This document shows, in pieces, positions 32,877 through 42,058 of a DNA stretch of 64,000 bases. The DNA is from an uncultured Collinsella sp. (GTDB lineage Bacteria > Actinomycetota > Coriobacteriia > Coriobacteriales > Coriobacteriaceae). The DNA is taken from assembly GCA_934621295.1 (NCBI GenBank), contig CAKTVB010000006.1, positions 1-64,000 on the forward strand, read 5' to 3'. A program made the position numbers and the translations under genes. The notes beneath the pieces were generated by a model. That model was not told the origin of the DNA. It searched no databases and saw nothing but the letters and a program-made list of their open reading frames with translations. How positions within the stretch are numbered: position 1 is the stretch's first letter; every line of letters starts with the position of its first letter.

Positions 32877-34046
32877 ATGCGGTGCCCTCAGTGCAATTGT
32901 GAAAATCCCGACGGGGCCAAATTCTGCACCACCTGCGGAGCCCCCTTTATGAATGAGAGGGTAGCGCCCAGCGGCAGTGACACCAATCCCGCCAGCTCGC
33001 CCGCCCCGACGGAAGTACGCCCCGCCGTATCAGACGACGCTTCTCAACAGTCTGCCGGAGACATCCAAAACCAAACCCAGCAAGCGCGCAAGAAGAGCCG
33101 CCGCAAAATTCCCATGGTATTGTTCATCGTCCTTGTGACCCTCGCCCTTGCCGCCACCGCTTTTGGCGCCTACTACGCCTACACCCAGATCCTGCATCCA
33201 CAGCAGGAACAGGTCGAACAACCCAAGCAAAAGGGTAAGGACAAGCCCAACGACAAGAAGTCCAAGCAGGAGGGCAAAATCGAGAGCAACGACGCCGAAA
33301 AGCAAAACGCACGCCAGAAGGCCATCGACAACGCAAAAGCCGCGGGCAAGACAGTCCTTCCAGGCACGATTCGCATCTTTGAGACCGACGCCCAAATGAC
33401 AGACTTCCAGGGAATCCAGAACCCCAATGCAGGGGGCTATGAGTGCGGCCCCTATGCAGTCTTCGCGTTTGATTCGACGGCTTATGTGACCGCAGGCCAC
33501 GGGGACGGAAGCCCGGGATCGTCCAGCGAATCCGCAAGCATGGTTTTGCTTGCCCAAGGTTCCGATGTCGACGTATGGACCTCATACGACGGCAAGCACG
33601 TCACCTGTGCATTGGGGGCCATGTGGTGGCCCTCCGATACGGGCCTCCCCCTGGGCGAGCCACGCGCCCTGAGAGACGTCCAGGTTCTTCTCGACGACGG
33701 CGAGGAATTCTCCAACGTAAGCAACTCGCAAAGTAGCGAAACCAGCACGTCGGCCAGCTCTAGCAGCGCAGGCGACTACATCCTGCCCGATTCATCCACG
33801 CGCCTCTACAGCGCCAGCGAGCTGCAGTCGTACTCCCAGTACGAGCTGATGCTCGCCCGCAACGAGATCTATGCACGCCATGGCCGTGGCTTTAACGACC
33901 AGGAGATTCGCCAGTACTTCCAGAGCAAGAGCTGGTACCAGCAAAGATACACTGCCGAGGAATTCGACTCGCTGCCGAACAGCCCCCTAACCTCCATCGA
34001 GCAACAAAACATCAAGACCATCTACGACGTGGAGCATAGCAAGTAG
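32877..34046 (+). CDS. Zinc-ribbon membrane protein with YARHG domain
   Basis: A 389-residue single-pass protein. Residues 1-22 form a zinc ribbon (CPQCNCENPDGAKFCTTCG). A Pro/Ser/Thr-rich linker follows, then a membrane helix near 80-105 (IPMVLFIVLVTLALAATAF), a Lys/Glu-rich stalk, and an outside domain ending in a YARHG module (LARNEIYARHGRGFNDQEI then YFQSKSWYQ). YARHG domains are extracellular and probably bind wall material; function unknown. The ATG at 32877 follows GAAAGGAC. Confidence 0.82.
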   Translation: MRCPQCNCENPDGAKFCTTCGAPFMNERVAPSGSDTNPASSPAPTEVRPAVSDDASQQSAGDIQNQTQQARKKSRRKIPMVLFIVLVTLALAATAFGAYYAYTQILHPQQEQVEQPKQKGKDKPNDKKSKQEGKIESNDAEKQNARQKAIDNAKAAGKTVLPGTIRIFETDAQMTDFQGIQNPNAGGYECGPYAVFAFDSTAYVTAGHGDGSPGSSSESASMVLLAQGSDVDVWTSYDGKHVTCALGAMWWPSDTGLPLGEPRALRDVQVLLDDGEEFSNVSNSQSSETSTSASSSSAGDYILPDSSTRLYSASELQSYSQYELMLARNEIYARHGRGFNDQEIRQYFQSKSWYQQRYTAEEFDSLPNSPLTSIEQQNIKTIYDVEHSK

Positions 34047-34067
34047 CACCCCGCCGCAAAGCAAGCG

Positions 34068-34112
34068 AGCGTCCTGGCAGGATCAGGCATCTTACCAGGG
34101 CGCTTTTCTTTT
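34068..34112 (+). terminator. Terminator of the YARHG gene
   Basis: AGCGTCCTGG and CCAGGGCGCT arms (34068-34104) are followed by TTTTCTTTT. It separates two convergent genes. Confidence 0.8.
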
Positions 34113-34160
34113 CATTCTACAAAATGTGACAAAATAAACCCGTGGACTTTTGTCGTGTAA

Positions 34161-35048
34161 TTAGAATGCCGTAATGGTAAACGTTCGCTCGTCGGTAGCA
34201 CCGGGGGCGAGCAACGTGATGCCCTCTTTGTGCTCCAGCACGTCGTCCTCGGTCGTCAAGGTGGCATGACCCGTCCAGGGCTCGATAGCCACGAAAGGCG
34301 CGTCGGGCGCCATCGACCACACGCCCAGATAGTCAAACCCCGGGAAGTCAACGCGCACGCCATGGCCGCTGCGGCGACCGGTAAGTGACACGGTATTGCC
34401 CGGCACGTGGCTAAACACCATGGTGTCGTAGTCAAAGCAGCTGCGTGTGAGCGGCAGGGTATCGCTGCCGTCGAGTGCCACAAAGGTGTCGGTCGGGTCG
34501 GCCAGACCACCCGCTACGATCTTGGGGCACTCGGCGTGCCAGGGCTCGGCAAACGTGAAATCGTACTCATCGAAGGCTTCATCCGTTCCCTCGATGGGGA
34601 TATTAAACGCTGGGTGACCGCCAACGGAAAACGGCAGCGTCACCGTTCCCGTGTTGGTAACGGAAAACGTCTGTGCGAGCGTCGCCTCGCCCACAAGGGC
34701 ATAGGTCATGTTAAGACGGAAGGCGTACGGATACTGCTCGCGCGTCTCGGGGGAATCGCACAGCTCAAACGTCACCGATGTTCCATCGGCTGCAACGTCC
34801 ACCACGCGGTGCTCGTAATTGCGCGCCACGCCGTGCTGCTTCATGTGGCACGGGCCCTGTTCGGACATCGCTTCACCGCCGCGGATATTGCCCACAATGG
34901 GGAACAGGATGGGAGAAGTGCGGCCCCACCAGCGCTCATCGCGCTGCCACAGGCACTCGCGACCATTAAAACGCATGCTCAGAAGCTGCGCGCCCATGCT
35001 GTCGACCTGTGCCGCGCAAGTGTCGTTTGTAATTGTGATAATTGCCAT
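34161..35048 (-). CDS. Aldose 1-epimerase-family protein
   Basis: A 295-residue galactose-mutarotase-like beta-sandwich. Family-type residues are FPIVGNIRGG, MKQHGVARN (His), GGHPAFNIP (His) and a C-terminal FVAIEPWTGH (Glu). It resembles the LacX/YeaD branch, so the substrate may be a hexose or hexose phosphate. The ATG has AAGGGGT upstream. It is 21 bases downstream of the zinc-ribbon gene, apparently in the same transcript. Confidence 0.85.
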   Translation of the reverse strand: MAIITITNDTCAAQVDSMGAQLLSMRFNGRECLWQRDERWWGRTSPILFPIVGNIRGGEAMSEQGPCHMKQHGVARNYEHRVVDVAADGTSVTFELCDSPETREQYPYAFRLNMTYALVGEATLAQTFSVTNTGTVTLPFSVGGHPAFNIPIEGTDEAFDEYDFTFAEPWHAECPKIVAGGLADPTDTFVALDGSDTLPLTRSCFDYDTMVFSHVPGNTVSLTGRRSGHGVRVDFPGFDYLGVWSMAPDAPFVAIEPWTGHATLTTEDDVLEHKEGITLLAPGATDERTFTITAF

Positions 35049-35069
35049 GGCTACCCCTTCGGCCGGTCG

Positions 35070-36797
35070 CTACTTGGCTTTAATCTGGCTGACGACGTAG
35101 TTTTGGAAGAACGTATCCTGAGCAAAGACCAGGTCATCCGCGCGATCGGTGTCATCGTCCTTCATGGCAGCGAGGACGTCATCATAGTAGACCGCGCCGC
35201 CCGTCTGCAAATCCACGAGCTCGCGCGCCTCGTCGTACGTGTAGTAGCTGTTCGGGTCAGTCGAATTCGTAATGTTGGCATATGCGATGATATACGAGTA
35301 GCGGTCGCACCAAACGTGCGCATAGCGGCCATTGGGAAGGCTTGCGTAACCCATCTGGGAAGTGCCGATGTCTCCCATGGGGCCGGCACCTTGGGTATCA
35401 ACCAATATCGAACAAATCGCGCGCTTGGGATAATTCTTAGAGTAAACAACCACGGAATCGCCCTCGTACTTAACGGTCACGCGACCATCCCAATAAGAAG
35501 GCAGCTCGAGGGTATAGTCTGCGGTAGTGATGGTACGTGCAGCCTTGGCGTCGGCTTCCTTCTTAGCGGCAACGGCATCGTCACGGCGCTTGGTCGCGGC
35601 GGCCTTGAGAGCATCGGCGTCGGGGGCGCCATCGGTCGTATCCTTTGAGGCGTACTCGTACGCTTTGTTGATCTGCTCATCCGTCACATCAAGAGCGTCG
35701 ATGGGGGTAAGCTCGAAGCCTCCCCTACCCGTAGCGTCAATCTCGGAGCCTTCCTCGTCTTTTGTCGTGAACGAAACCTCTACCTGTGTGTTCGAGATGC
35801 TAAAGACGGTGCCGTCGGCAGCGATTGGCGAAGCGGGCACCGAGAGCACATAGTTGCCCTGGCGCAGGTTAATGCCGCGTCCGTCGGATGTGGCGTACTG
35901 GACCTCATCGACCTTCTCGCCTCGGGAGTCGGTGCCCTCAACATGCACCGGCAGGCGCGAAGCCCCGGCCGAGGTATCCCAGCCGTTCCCGCTCACCTTG
36001 ATAACAACCACGTGCTCCGCCTTGGCGATAGCCTCGTCCTTCTCCCGTTGCGCCTGCTCGGCAGCTTCTTGCTGCTGATGCTGATAATTGATGAACGCCC
36101 AGGTACCGCCACCAACCACGGCGATTGCGACAATAACGCCCGCCACGATAGCGGCGATTTTACGAGGGTCCTTCTTCTTGGGCGCATTCGCACCGGCACG
36201 CGCCTTATCGGCAAGGGACTCGGGCGAAACTGGGCCGCCGCCCTCGCCCGAAGCGGAAACAGGCTTGGGCATCAATGCGGTTTTATCAACGGGAGCAGAA
36301 CTCGACACGCCAAAGTCCGTCGTCACCGTGTTGAGCGACTCATGGGCAGCGGCAACGTCGGCACGATACTGCTCGGCATCCACATCGGGCTGCTCGAACG
36401 TAAGGGCACGCGTCTCGGCTCCCGCATCCGGCAAGGGAATCTGCACCTCGGGCTTAACCTTTGAGCCGCAGTTCGTACAAAACTCGGCACCATCCTCCAG
36501 CGGCGCCCTACAATTGCGACAGACCGGATCGGACACCGGCTCGGGCTCGGGCTCGATCGCAGCGGTGAGATCAGGCTCACCTTCAACAACAGGCGCTGCA
36601 ACACCGGCCGCCTCGAGGCGCGCCCCGCACATGGTGCAAAACTCGGCATCGGCGGGAATGTCGTTGCCGCAATGCGGGCATACACGGGCGGCAGAACCCC
36701 CGGTCAACGGTGCGGCAGGCGCCTCGACCTTCGCCCCGCACGCAGTGCAAAACATCGAGTCGTCAGCGATTTCGTTATGGCAATGGGAACAGATCAT
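35070..36797 (-). CDS. Membrane protein with three zinc ribbons
   Basis: A 575-residue protein. Three C-x2-C...C-x2-C ribbons occur at about residues 3-20, 40-57 and 93-110 (CSHCHN...CTACG; CPHCGN...CTMCG; CRNCRA...CTNCG). A disordered acidic linker precedes one membrane helix near 213-236 (KIAAIVAGVIVAIAVVGGGTW). The outside part is beta-rich with a helical EYASKDTT-type stretch and resembles no enzyme I know. Ribbons are cytoplasmic if the helix is a standard signal anchor. Its role, perhaps in sensing or envelope assembly, is unknown. Confidence 0.75.
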   Translation of the reverse strand: MICSHCHNEIADDSMFCTACGAKVEAPAAPLTGGSAARVCPHCGNDIPADAEFCTMCGARLEAAGVAAPVVEGEPDLTAAIEPEPEPVSDPVCRNCRAPLEDGAEFCTNCGSKVKPEVQIPLPDAGAETRALTFEQPDVDAEQYRADVAAAHESLNTVTTDFGVSSSAPVDKTALMPKPVSASGEGGGPVSPESLADKARAGANAPKKKDPRKIAAIVAGVIVAIAVVGGGTWAFINYQHQQQEAAEQAQREKDEAIAKAEHVVVIKVSGNGWDTSAGASRLPVHVEGTDSRGEKVDEVQYATSDGRGINLRQGNYVLSVPASPIAADGTVFSISNTQVEVSFTTKDEEGSEIDATGRGGFELTPIDALDVTDEQINKAYEYASKDTTDGAPDADALKAAATKRRDDAVAAKKEADAKAARTITTADYTLELPSYWDGRVTVKYEGDSVVVYSKNYPKRAICSILVDTQGAGPMGDIGTSQMGYASLPNGRYAHVWCDRYSYIIAYANITNSTDPNSYYTYDEARELVDLQTGGAVYYDDVLAAMKDDDTDRADDLVFAQDTFFQNYVVSQIKAK

Positions 36798-36869
36798 GGA
36801 TGCACCCCAACCTCGGCTTGTTCACATAGCCAAAGTATAAGCCTCAAAACAGGGTGCACATGCCGCCGT

Positions 36870-37706
36870 CTACAGGGCAACGGGAATCTGAATGCAGCAG
36901 AAGTCCTCTTGATGCTCTTCGTTATACGACGTCGCATCCATATAGCAAAAGTCGTAAGCGTTGCCCAACGCCGTAAGATTGTGCTCGTCCAGATACGATA
37001 CCGCCTCGCGAATGCCTGCAGGATTGTATGGCATGCCCCATCGGCTAATGCACAGGTAGATACCCCCGGGTAAGCGCTGTGCTTGGCTGAGCTTCTCGGG
37101 TTCCACGCCCTCGGGAACCACGGCAAACGGACCTGCGCCCAAAATAGGGTTGTCGGAATGGAAGTACGAACGCTGCAGCATGGTGCCCCACCCGCGCATC
37201 GGCCTGGCGCCGGTCGTCTCGCGCAGGCGCTTTACCGCGCGCATGAGCGTAGGATGCAGCACCGAACGATCGATGGTGACATCGCCGGGGAAGGGCTCCA
37301 CGATCACATAGCGATCGGGAAATGCCTTAAGCGTGGGCACGCCCTGGCGAGCCTTCCAATACGAAACATCGTTATAGAAGCTCAAACGCTCCTGCACGCT
37401 ATTCCGCTCTTTTTCAAGCGCGACAATCTGCCCATCAAGCTCAGAGACACGCTCACGTAGCTTGTTGGCCATCTCTGCCACATCATACGAGCTGGTAAGC
37501 CGCATAATCTCATCGAGATCAACACCAAGATCGCGAAGCATACAAATCAGGCGCATGAGAGGAATCTGCGTGGGCGAGTAAAAACGATAACCCTTCTCGT
37601 TCACCTCAGCAGGGCCAAACAGGCCAATCTTGTCGTAATAGATCAAGGTCTGGCGCGAAACGCCAAAGATGCTCGCCATTTCGCTGATGGTATACATGCC
37701 ATCCAC
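36870..37706 (-). CDS. MerR-family regulator with effector-binding domain (copy 1)
   Basis: A 278-residue regulator: N-terminal MerR helix-turn-helix (MYTISEMASIFGVSRQTLIYYDKIGLF), a coiled-coil dimer helix at about 85-125 and a GyrI-like C-terminal domain containing GTMLQR and a closing CIQIPVAL. The C-terminal half closely parallels the second MerR protein at 42059-42916 (HPTLMR, GWGTML/GFGTML, WGMPY, FCCIQ). The GTG at 37706 follows GGGAGGG; an ATG three codons later is also possible. It sits directly downstream of the UbiX-type gene, so an aromatic acid is a plausible effector. Confidence 0.85.
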   Translation of the reverse strand: MDGMYTISEMASIFGVSRQTLIYYDKIGLFGPAEVNEKGYRFYSPTQIPLMRLICMLRDLGVDLDEIMRLTSSYDVAEMANKLRERVSELDGQIVALEKERNSVQERLSFYNDVSYWKARQGVPTLKAFPDRYVIVEPFPGDVTIDRSVLHPTLMRAVKRLRETTGARPMRGWGTMLQRSYFHSDNPILGAGPFAVVPEGVEPEKLSQAQRLPGGIYLCISRWGMPYNPAGIREAVSYLDEHNLTALGNAYDFCYMDATSYNEEHQEDFCCIQIPVAL

Positions 37707-37740
37707 GCAGGGCCCTCCCAACAAAGCAATCAAAAACCGA

Positions 37741-37781
37741 CTCTATAAGAAGTGCTTAACGAACAAATCGCATCTCTATAA
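37741..37781. promoter_or_regulatory. Direct repeats upstream of MerR copy 1
   Basis: CTCTATAA occurs at 37741-37748 and 37774-37781, 33 bases apart (about three helical turns), in the 117-base gap between the prenyltransferase and MerR genes. On the minus strand each contains TTATAGAG, a possible -10 or half-site. Confidence 0.4.
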
Positions 37782-37823
37782 TAACCCCCTCGTCCACCAT
37801 GCACGAGTGATGATGTCGCGACG

Positions 37824-38390
37824 TTACTCCCAGCGCTTATAGCCCGAGCACTCGATACCAAACGCGGCGAGTGCCTTACACGCCATATGGTGAACCATAT
37901 CCTGAAGCGTCGACGGGCCGTTATAGAACGTAAGCATCGGAGGCATGATCATGACGCCGGGCACGCGGCAGAGCTTTTCCATGTTGTCGATATGGATGGG
38001 AGAAAACGGCGTCTCGCGCGCCATAAGCACCAGGCGGCGCTGTTCCTTCATCTGAACATCGGCGGCACGAAGCAACAAATTGTCCGAATAACCGTAAGCA
38101 ATGCCGGCAAGCGTCTTCATCGAACAAGGAGCGACAACCATGCCATCGATGGGAAATGTTCCGCTCGCAATGGATGCGCCGATGTTGCGATTGTCGTAGA
38201 CCACATCGGCATAGGACGCAAACTCATCGAAATCCATCCCCAGCTCCTGCTTTGCCGTGATCTCGGCGCCGCGGGACATGACCAGATGGCTTTCGGCCCC
38301 TGCCTCGCGCAAACATTTAAGGCACTCAAGGCCCAGCAGCGAGCCCGATGCACCGGATACGCCAACGACGACACGCTTCTTGGAATCCAT
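37824..38390 (-). CDS. ubiX: Flavin prenyltransferase (UbiX/LpdB type)
   Basis: A 188-residue enzyme that prenylates FMN to give the prFMN cofactor of UbiD decarboxylases. Typical parts: VVVGVSGASGSLLGL at the N-terminus (FMN site), the APCSMKTLAGIAYGYSDNLL segment with the donor-site serine, RRLVLMARETPFSPIH and PPMLTFYNGP. The start (MDSKKR) follows AAGGAG. It is the only such gene in the window while four UbiD-family genes follow within 14 kb, so it likely supplies prFMN to all of them. It lies behind the terminator of the first LpdC-like gene, so it has its own promoter. Confidence 0.9.
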   Translation of the reverse strand: MDSKKRVVVGVSGASGSLLGLECLKCLREAGAESHLVMSRGAEITAKQELGMDFDEFASYADVVYDNRNIGASIASGTFPIDGMVVAPCSMKTLAGIAYGYSDNLLLRAADVQMKEQRRLVLMARETPFSPIHIDNMEKLCRVPGVMIMPPMLTFYNGPSTLQDMVHHMACKALAAFGIECSGYKRWE

Positions 38391-38709
38391 GGTGGTCTCC
38401 TTGTTAAACATAGCTTATGACCAGCAATTTCTGTGAACTGCGGCGCAGGTTCTCACATCAATCGTATCGCGAGAGCATGCGTTGCAACCCACCCTTTTAG
38501 GACAGACGAATGTCCAAAATGGAAAACGGGTCGGAGGCTTAATAGCCCCCGGCCCGTTCAAGCGACGAACTGTGGCGCGGCCCAAACGGACCAGTCGTCG
38601 CATTCCAAACCATGGACGCACGAAAGAGGGAGACGCGTCCATGCAAGGCGATGCCCATCAGTGCGCAAGGCAGGAAAGCAAGCGAGCATCATCCCAAAGG
38701 AGGGCGAGA
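38391..38709. other. Intergenic stretch between the prenyltransferase and first LpdC-like gene
   Basis: No gene is seen. It contains the terminator at 38521-38556 and a perfect nine-base hairpin CATGGACGC...GCGTCCATG at 38611-38643 without a T-run. The prenyltransferase promoter must lie at 38391-38520. Confidence 0.5.
38521..38556 (-). terminator. Terminator after the first LpdC-like operon
   Basis: On the minus strand a 12-base stem (arms 38527-38538 and 38545-38556, one mismatch and one wobble) is followed by TTTTCCATTTT. It lies about 155 bases past the decarboxylase stop. Confidence 0.75.
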
Positions 38710-40188
38710 TTAGGCTTCGAGCTCGGCAGCCCACTTCTCCTTGTCGATCTCCATGAACTGGGAACGAACGAAGCGGTCCTTGAGAGCAAACGGCACGGTG
38801 GCGTCATAGATGACCTTGCACGCGATGCCGTGCTCGCGGATGGAACCGGAGACAGCGTTGTCGTTGGACGGATCGAGCACGTGGCAGTGGCAACCGGGGA
38901 TCGTGATGATATCGGTGTCGGCCTGGAAGCGGGTGGTCATGGCCCACATGACGTCGCTCATATCAAAGATGTCGACATCCTCGTCAACCAGGATGCACTC
39001 CTTGAGCTCACCAAACGCGGAGAAGGCGAGCATGGCGGCGTTGCGCTGACGGCCCTCGTCGGAGGCTGCAGACTTCCTGAACTGCAGGATGGCGCAGAAC
39101 TTGCCGCCGCCGCAGGGGGCAGCGTGAACGTTGAGCAGACGGCCCGGCATAGCCTTGTTGACCATGTTGAAGATGGAAGCCTCGGTAGGGATGCCTGCCA
39201 TGGAAACATGCTCGTGCGAAGGGCCGATGCAGGACTCCATGATGGGGTTCTTGCGGGTGGTCACAGCCGTGACGTTGATGACCGGGCAGACCTTGGCGCC
39301 ACCGGTGTAGCCGGGGAACTCGGGCATAGCAAAGCCGTAGCCGGCGGTGTCCTCGTTGACCATCTCGGTTGCGGAGAGGTAGCCCTCGATGACGTACTCG
39401 GCGTTAGCGATGCACTTCTGGTCGATGGTGAGGCAGTTAGCGAGCTCGACCGGCTTGTTGCGCACGGCGCCGGCGATCTGCAGCTCGTTGAAGCCGAGCG
39501 GCGTGGTGGGAGCCTCGAAGCCGCAGCCCATGTACACGGCCGGGTCGAGACCGATCTGGATGGAGATCGGCATGTCCTCGCCGCGCTCCTTGTACATGTC
39601 GAAGAAGTGACCGAGGTGACGCGAGCCCGGGGTGATGAACATCGTGAGCTTGGTCTTGTCGACGATAGCGAAACGGTGGATGGTGACGTCGGACATGGTG
39701 TTGTCCGGGTCGTTGCCCATAGCGAGGCCCATGGTGATGTAGGGGCCGCCGTCAACAGGGGTATTGGTGGGAGCAGGGATCAGTTTGTGGAGATCGAAAT
39801 CGGGATCGTCAGCCTTGTAGACGACTTCCTGGCAGTCGATGTGCTTGCCGTCTTCGATCATCTCGGGCGCGACGAGGTTGTCGAACATCTTGCCCATCTC
39901 GAGGCCAAGGTGCTCCTCCTCGAGGCCCAGCATGGCAGCGACGCGCTTACGGCTGGCGAGCAGACCGATGGCGACCTTCGCGTCGGGATGACCCTTGACG
40001 TTGTTGAAGACCATTGCGGGGCCTTCCTTGGTCGGACGCATAACGGTGCCGCCGGAGCCCACGTGACGATAGACGCCGGAAACCTCGGCCTTGGGATCGA
40101 CCTCGGTGTCGGTCTCCAGATACTGACCAGGCATGGTCTTCAGGAATTCGAGAGCGGAACGGAGGTCATGAATCTCGTTGTTTGCCAT
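38710..40188 (-). CDS. lpdC: UbiD-family decarboxylase, LpdC (gallate/protocatechuate) type, copy 1
   Basis: A 492-residue prFMN-dependent non-oxidative decarboxylase. It carries the LpdC-clade landmarks SGVYRHVGSGGTVMRPTKEG, FNNVKGHPDAKV, VTIHRFAI, APTTPLGFNEL, MPEFPGYTGGA, GPSHEHVSMAGIPTEASI and VDEDVDIFDM, as I recall them in the Lactobacillus plantarum gallate decarboxylase LpdC. In the active-site segment the clade has MPEFPG where VdcC types have EGPFGEF. The ATG at 40188 follows AAAGGAG. A transporter gene lies 216 bases upstream on the same strand. The substrate is probably a hydroxybenzoate; which one is not determinable. Confidence 0.9.
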   Translation of the reverse strand: MANNEIHDLRSALEFLKTMPGQYLETDTEVDPKAEVSGVYRHVGSGGTVMRPTKEGPAMVFNNVKGHPDAKVAIGLLASRKRVAAMLGLEEEHLGLEMGKMFDNLVAPEMIEDGKHIDCQEVVYKADDPDFDLHKLIPAPTNTPVDGGPYITMGLAMGNDPDNTMSDVTIHRFAIVDKTKLTMFITPGSRHLGHFFDMYKERGEDMPISIQIGLDPAVYMGCGFEAPTTPLGFNELQIAGAVRNKPVELANCLTIDQKCIANAEYVIEGYLSATEMVNEDTAGYGFAMPEFPGYTGGAKVCPVINVTAVTTRKNPIMESCIGPSHEHVSMAGIPTEASIFNMVNKAMPGRLLNVHAAPCGGGKFCAILQFRKSAASDEGRQRNAAMLAFSAFGELKECILVDEDVDIFDMSDVMWAMTTRFQADTDIITIPGCHCHVLDPSNDNAVSGSIREHGIACKVIYDATVPFALKDRFVRSQFMEIDKEKWAAELEA

Positions 40189-40404
40189 TGTTGTCTCCTT
40201 TTTCTCCTCATCTGAGAAACTGCAAACGGTTTTGAGACGGTCCCTTGCGGGCTCTTCGCGAGCGCCCGGCCACATCGGCCTATCAGGCATTCGGTGGCCG
40301 CGGGCGCAGGGCGCGACGCGAAGAGTGCTCAGGAAGGTCTTAAGTCGTGTCGTGCGAGCGATACTTGCGCGAGCTGTCGGGCGGCAAGCGCGCTCGGATT
40401 CGAC

Positions 40405-41856
40405 TTACATCAGGCCCAGCGTGCTGAACCAGAAGGCCTCGACAAGAACCACCAGGAAGGTGACCACGGTCAGGGGGATACCCATCTTCATGGCTTCCTT
40501 GGAGGTGTAGCCACCGGCGTCCTTGCCCTCGCCGACCAGGATGGCCAGGTTATGGAAGGGCAAGATGTAGTGGAGGTTGATAGCGGTGAAGACGATCAGT
40601 GCAACGGCGATGGGCGAAACGCTGGTTCCCTGGACAAAGGTGAGGAACGCAGGGACGCAGATGCCCAGACCGGCCATGACGGAGCCCATGAACATGTGGA
40701 TGACCATGGTCAGGGCGCAGACCAGCAGCGCGAAGAGATAGGGGTTCGTAGGAACGGTGCTGGGAAGCACGACGTCGGCGATCCAGGCGTTCATGCCGGT
40801 GGCGCCACCGACGGAGCCGATTGCCATAGCGGCGGTCAGGAACATGAGGGTCTTGATGTCAACGGAACCCCAAGATGCGGGAGTCAGGACCTCGCCGATA
40901 ACGGGCATGGCCATGAGAACGCCGATGACCAGGGTGACCCAAGCCAGGTAGTCGCCAGAAACGGTAAGCCACAGGGCGATGGCGATAACGAGCCACACGA
41001 TGGTGCGAATCTCCTTCTCGGAAAGCTTGCCGAGAGCGGCCTGCTTGGCGAGAACATCCTCGCGGTCGTATACGAGCTCCTTGGAAGGCTTGAAGAGAGC
41101 AAGAGCGAGAACGATGGTGCACAGGGTTGCGACAACCATGGGGACGCTCATGTAGATGAACCAGTCAACGAAGCCGATAGCGGCACCGCCGTTGGCGCCA
41201 TAGGAAGCGACGAGCGGGTTGAGGGTGGAGTCACCGGTCATGAAGAACATGGAGCAAGGCACGGCGGCGGCGAAGATCAGGAAGCCGAGCTTACCGCGGT
41301 CTTCCTCACCGTAGCCAGCGGACTCGGCGATAACCGAGACGACGGCCAGGATCAGGAACGCACGGGGGAAGGGATGCGGGATGAGCAGCGCGAGAACGAA
41401 CGTCAGGGCGAAGATCGAGAGGATCAGCGACTTGGCGCTCTTCACGAACTTGAGCATGAATGCATAAGCGATGCGCTGGCCGAGGCCGGAGTCCTTCACC
41501 GCACCAGCGATGAGGTAAGCACCGACAACGATCCACATGGTGCCCTTGGTCCAGGCGCCAAATGCGACGGAGACGGTAGCGGCCATGCTCGGCACGCCAT
41601 CGGCGTCGGGGACGACCTGCATGAGCACCAGCAGGGCGCAGTAGAGGATGCCCGTGTAACCAGGCTGTGCGACACCGCACGCCCACATCACGACGGCACC
41701 GAGCGAGAGAGCCAGGCAGTTCTTGCCACCCTCAGAGAGAGTAACGGAACCGAGGCTGTCCAGGGGAAGAACAAACTTAATCAGCAGAAAGACGACGATC
41801 GCCAGGAAGAAACCAATGTAGCGCTTCGTCAGAAACTTATTCTTTGCAGCTGCCAT
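40405..41856 (-). CDS. SLC13/DASS-family anion transporter
   Basis: A 483-residue membrane protein with about 11-12 helices, resembling divalent-anion:sodium symporters of the SLC13/CitT family. Landmarks are FGAWTKGTMWIVVGAYLIAGAV, MTGDSTLNPLVASYGANG, MFLTAAMAIGSVGGATGMNAW and HYILPFHNLAILVGEG. It is immediately upstream of the LpdC-like decarboxylase and probably imports its carboxylate substrate or exchanges substrate for product. Uptake of an aromatic acid is inferred from context only. Confidence 0.83.
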   Translation of the reverse strand: MAAAKNKFLTKRYIGFFLAIVVFLLIKFVLPLDSLGSVTLSEGGKNCLALSLGAVVMWACGVAQPGYTGILYCALLVLMQVVPDADGVPSMAATVSVAFGAWTKGTMWIVVGAYLIAGAVKDSGLGQRIAYAFMLKFVKSAKSLILSIFALTFVLALLIPHPFPRAFLILAVVSVIAESAGYGEEDRGKLGFLIFAAAVPCSMFFMTGDSTLNPLVASYGANGGAAIGFVDWFIYMSVPMVVATLCTIVLALALFKPSKELVYDREDVLAKQAALGKLSEKEIRTIVWLVIAIALWLTVSGDYLAWVTLVIGVLMAMPVIGEVLTPASWGSVDIKTLMFLTAAMAIGSVGGATGMNAWIADVVLPSTVPTNPYLFALLVCALTMVIHMFMGSVMAGLGICVPAFLTFVQGTSVSPIAVALIVFTAINLHYILPFHNLAILVGEGKDAGGYTSKEAMKMGIPLTVVTFLVVLVEAFWFSTLGLM

Positions 41857-41929
41857 TTCTTCACCCTCCTTCCTTTGTCATGCGCCCCCTACCTGATAGG
41901 AGCGCTTGTACACGACGATTGAAACGTTG

Positions 41930-41954
41930 CGCTGTGTAGTTGGAATACAGTCAA
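41930..41954 (-). promoter_or_regulatory. Possible promoter dyad upstream of the transporter gene
   Basis: TTGACT (minus strand, 41949-41954) abuts a partial dyad CTGTGT...ATACAG (41932-41950), a MerR-like layout. The expected -10 19-20 bases away is poor (CAACGT), so this is tentative. Confidence 0.3.
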
Positions 41955-42058
41955 GATAATTGATGAACTCGGTGCGCTGAACGGTTTTCAGCAACCGATG
42001 AGCGGTTTAGCGTGGTGCAGCGCGCACGTTTCCCTTTACACGCCACGCGGATTTCGCT

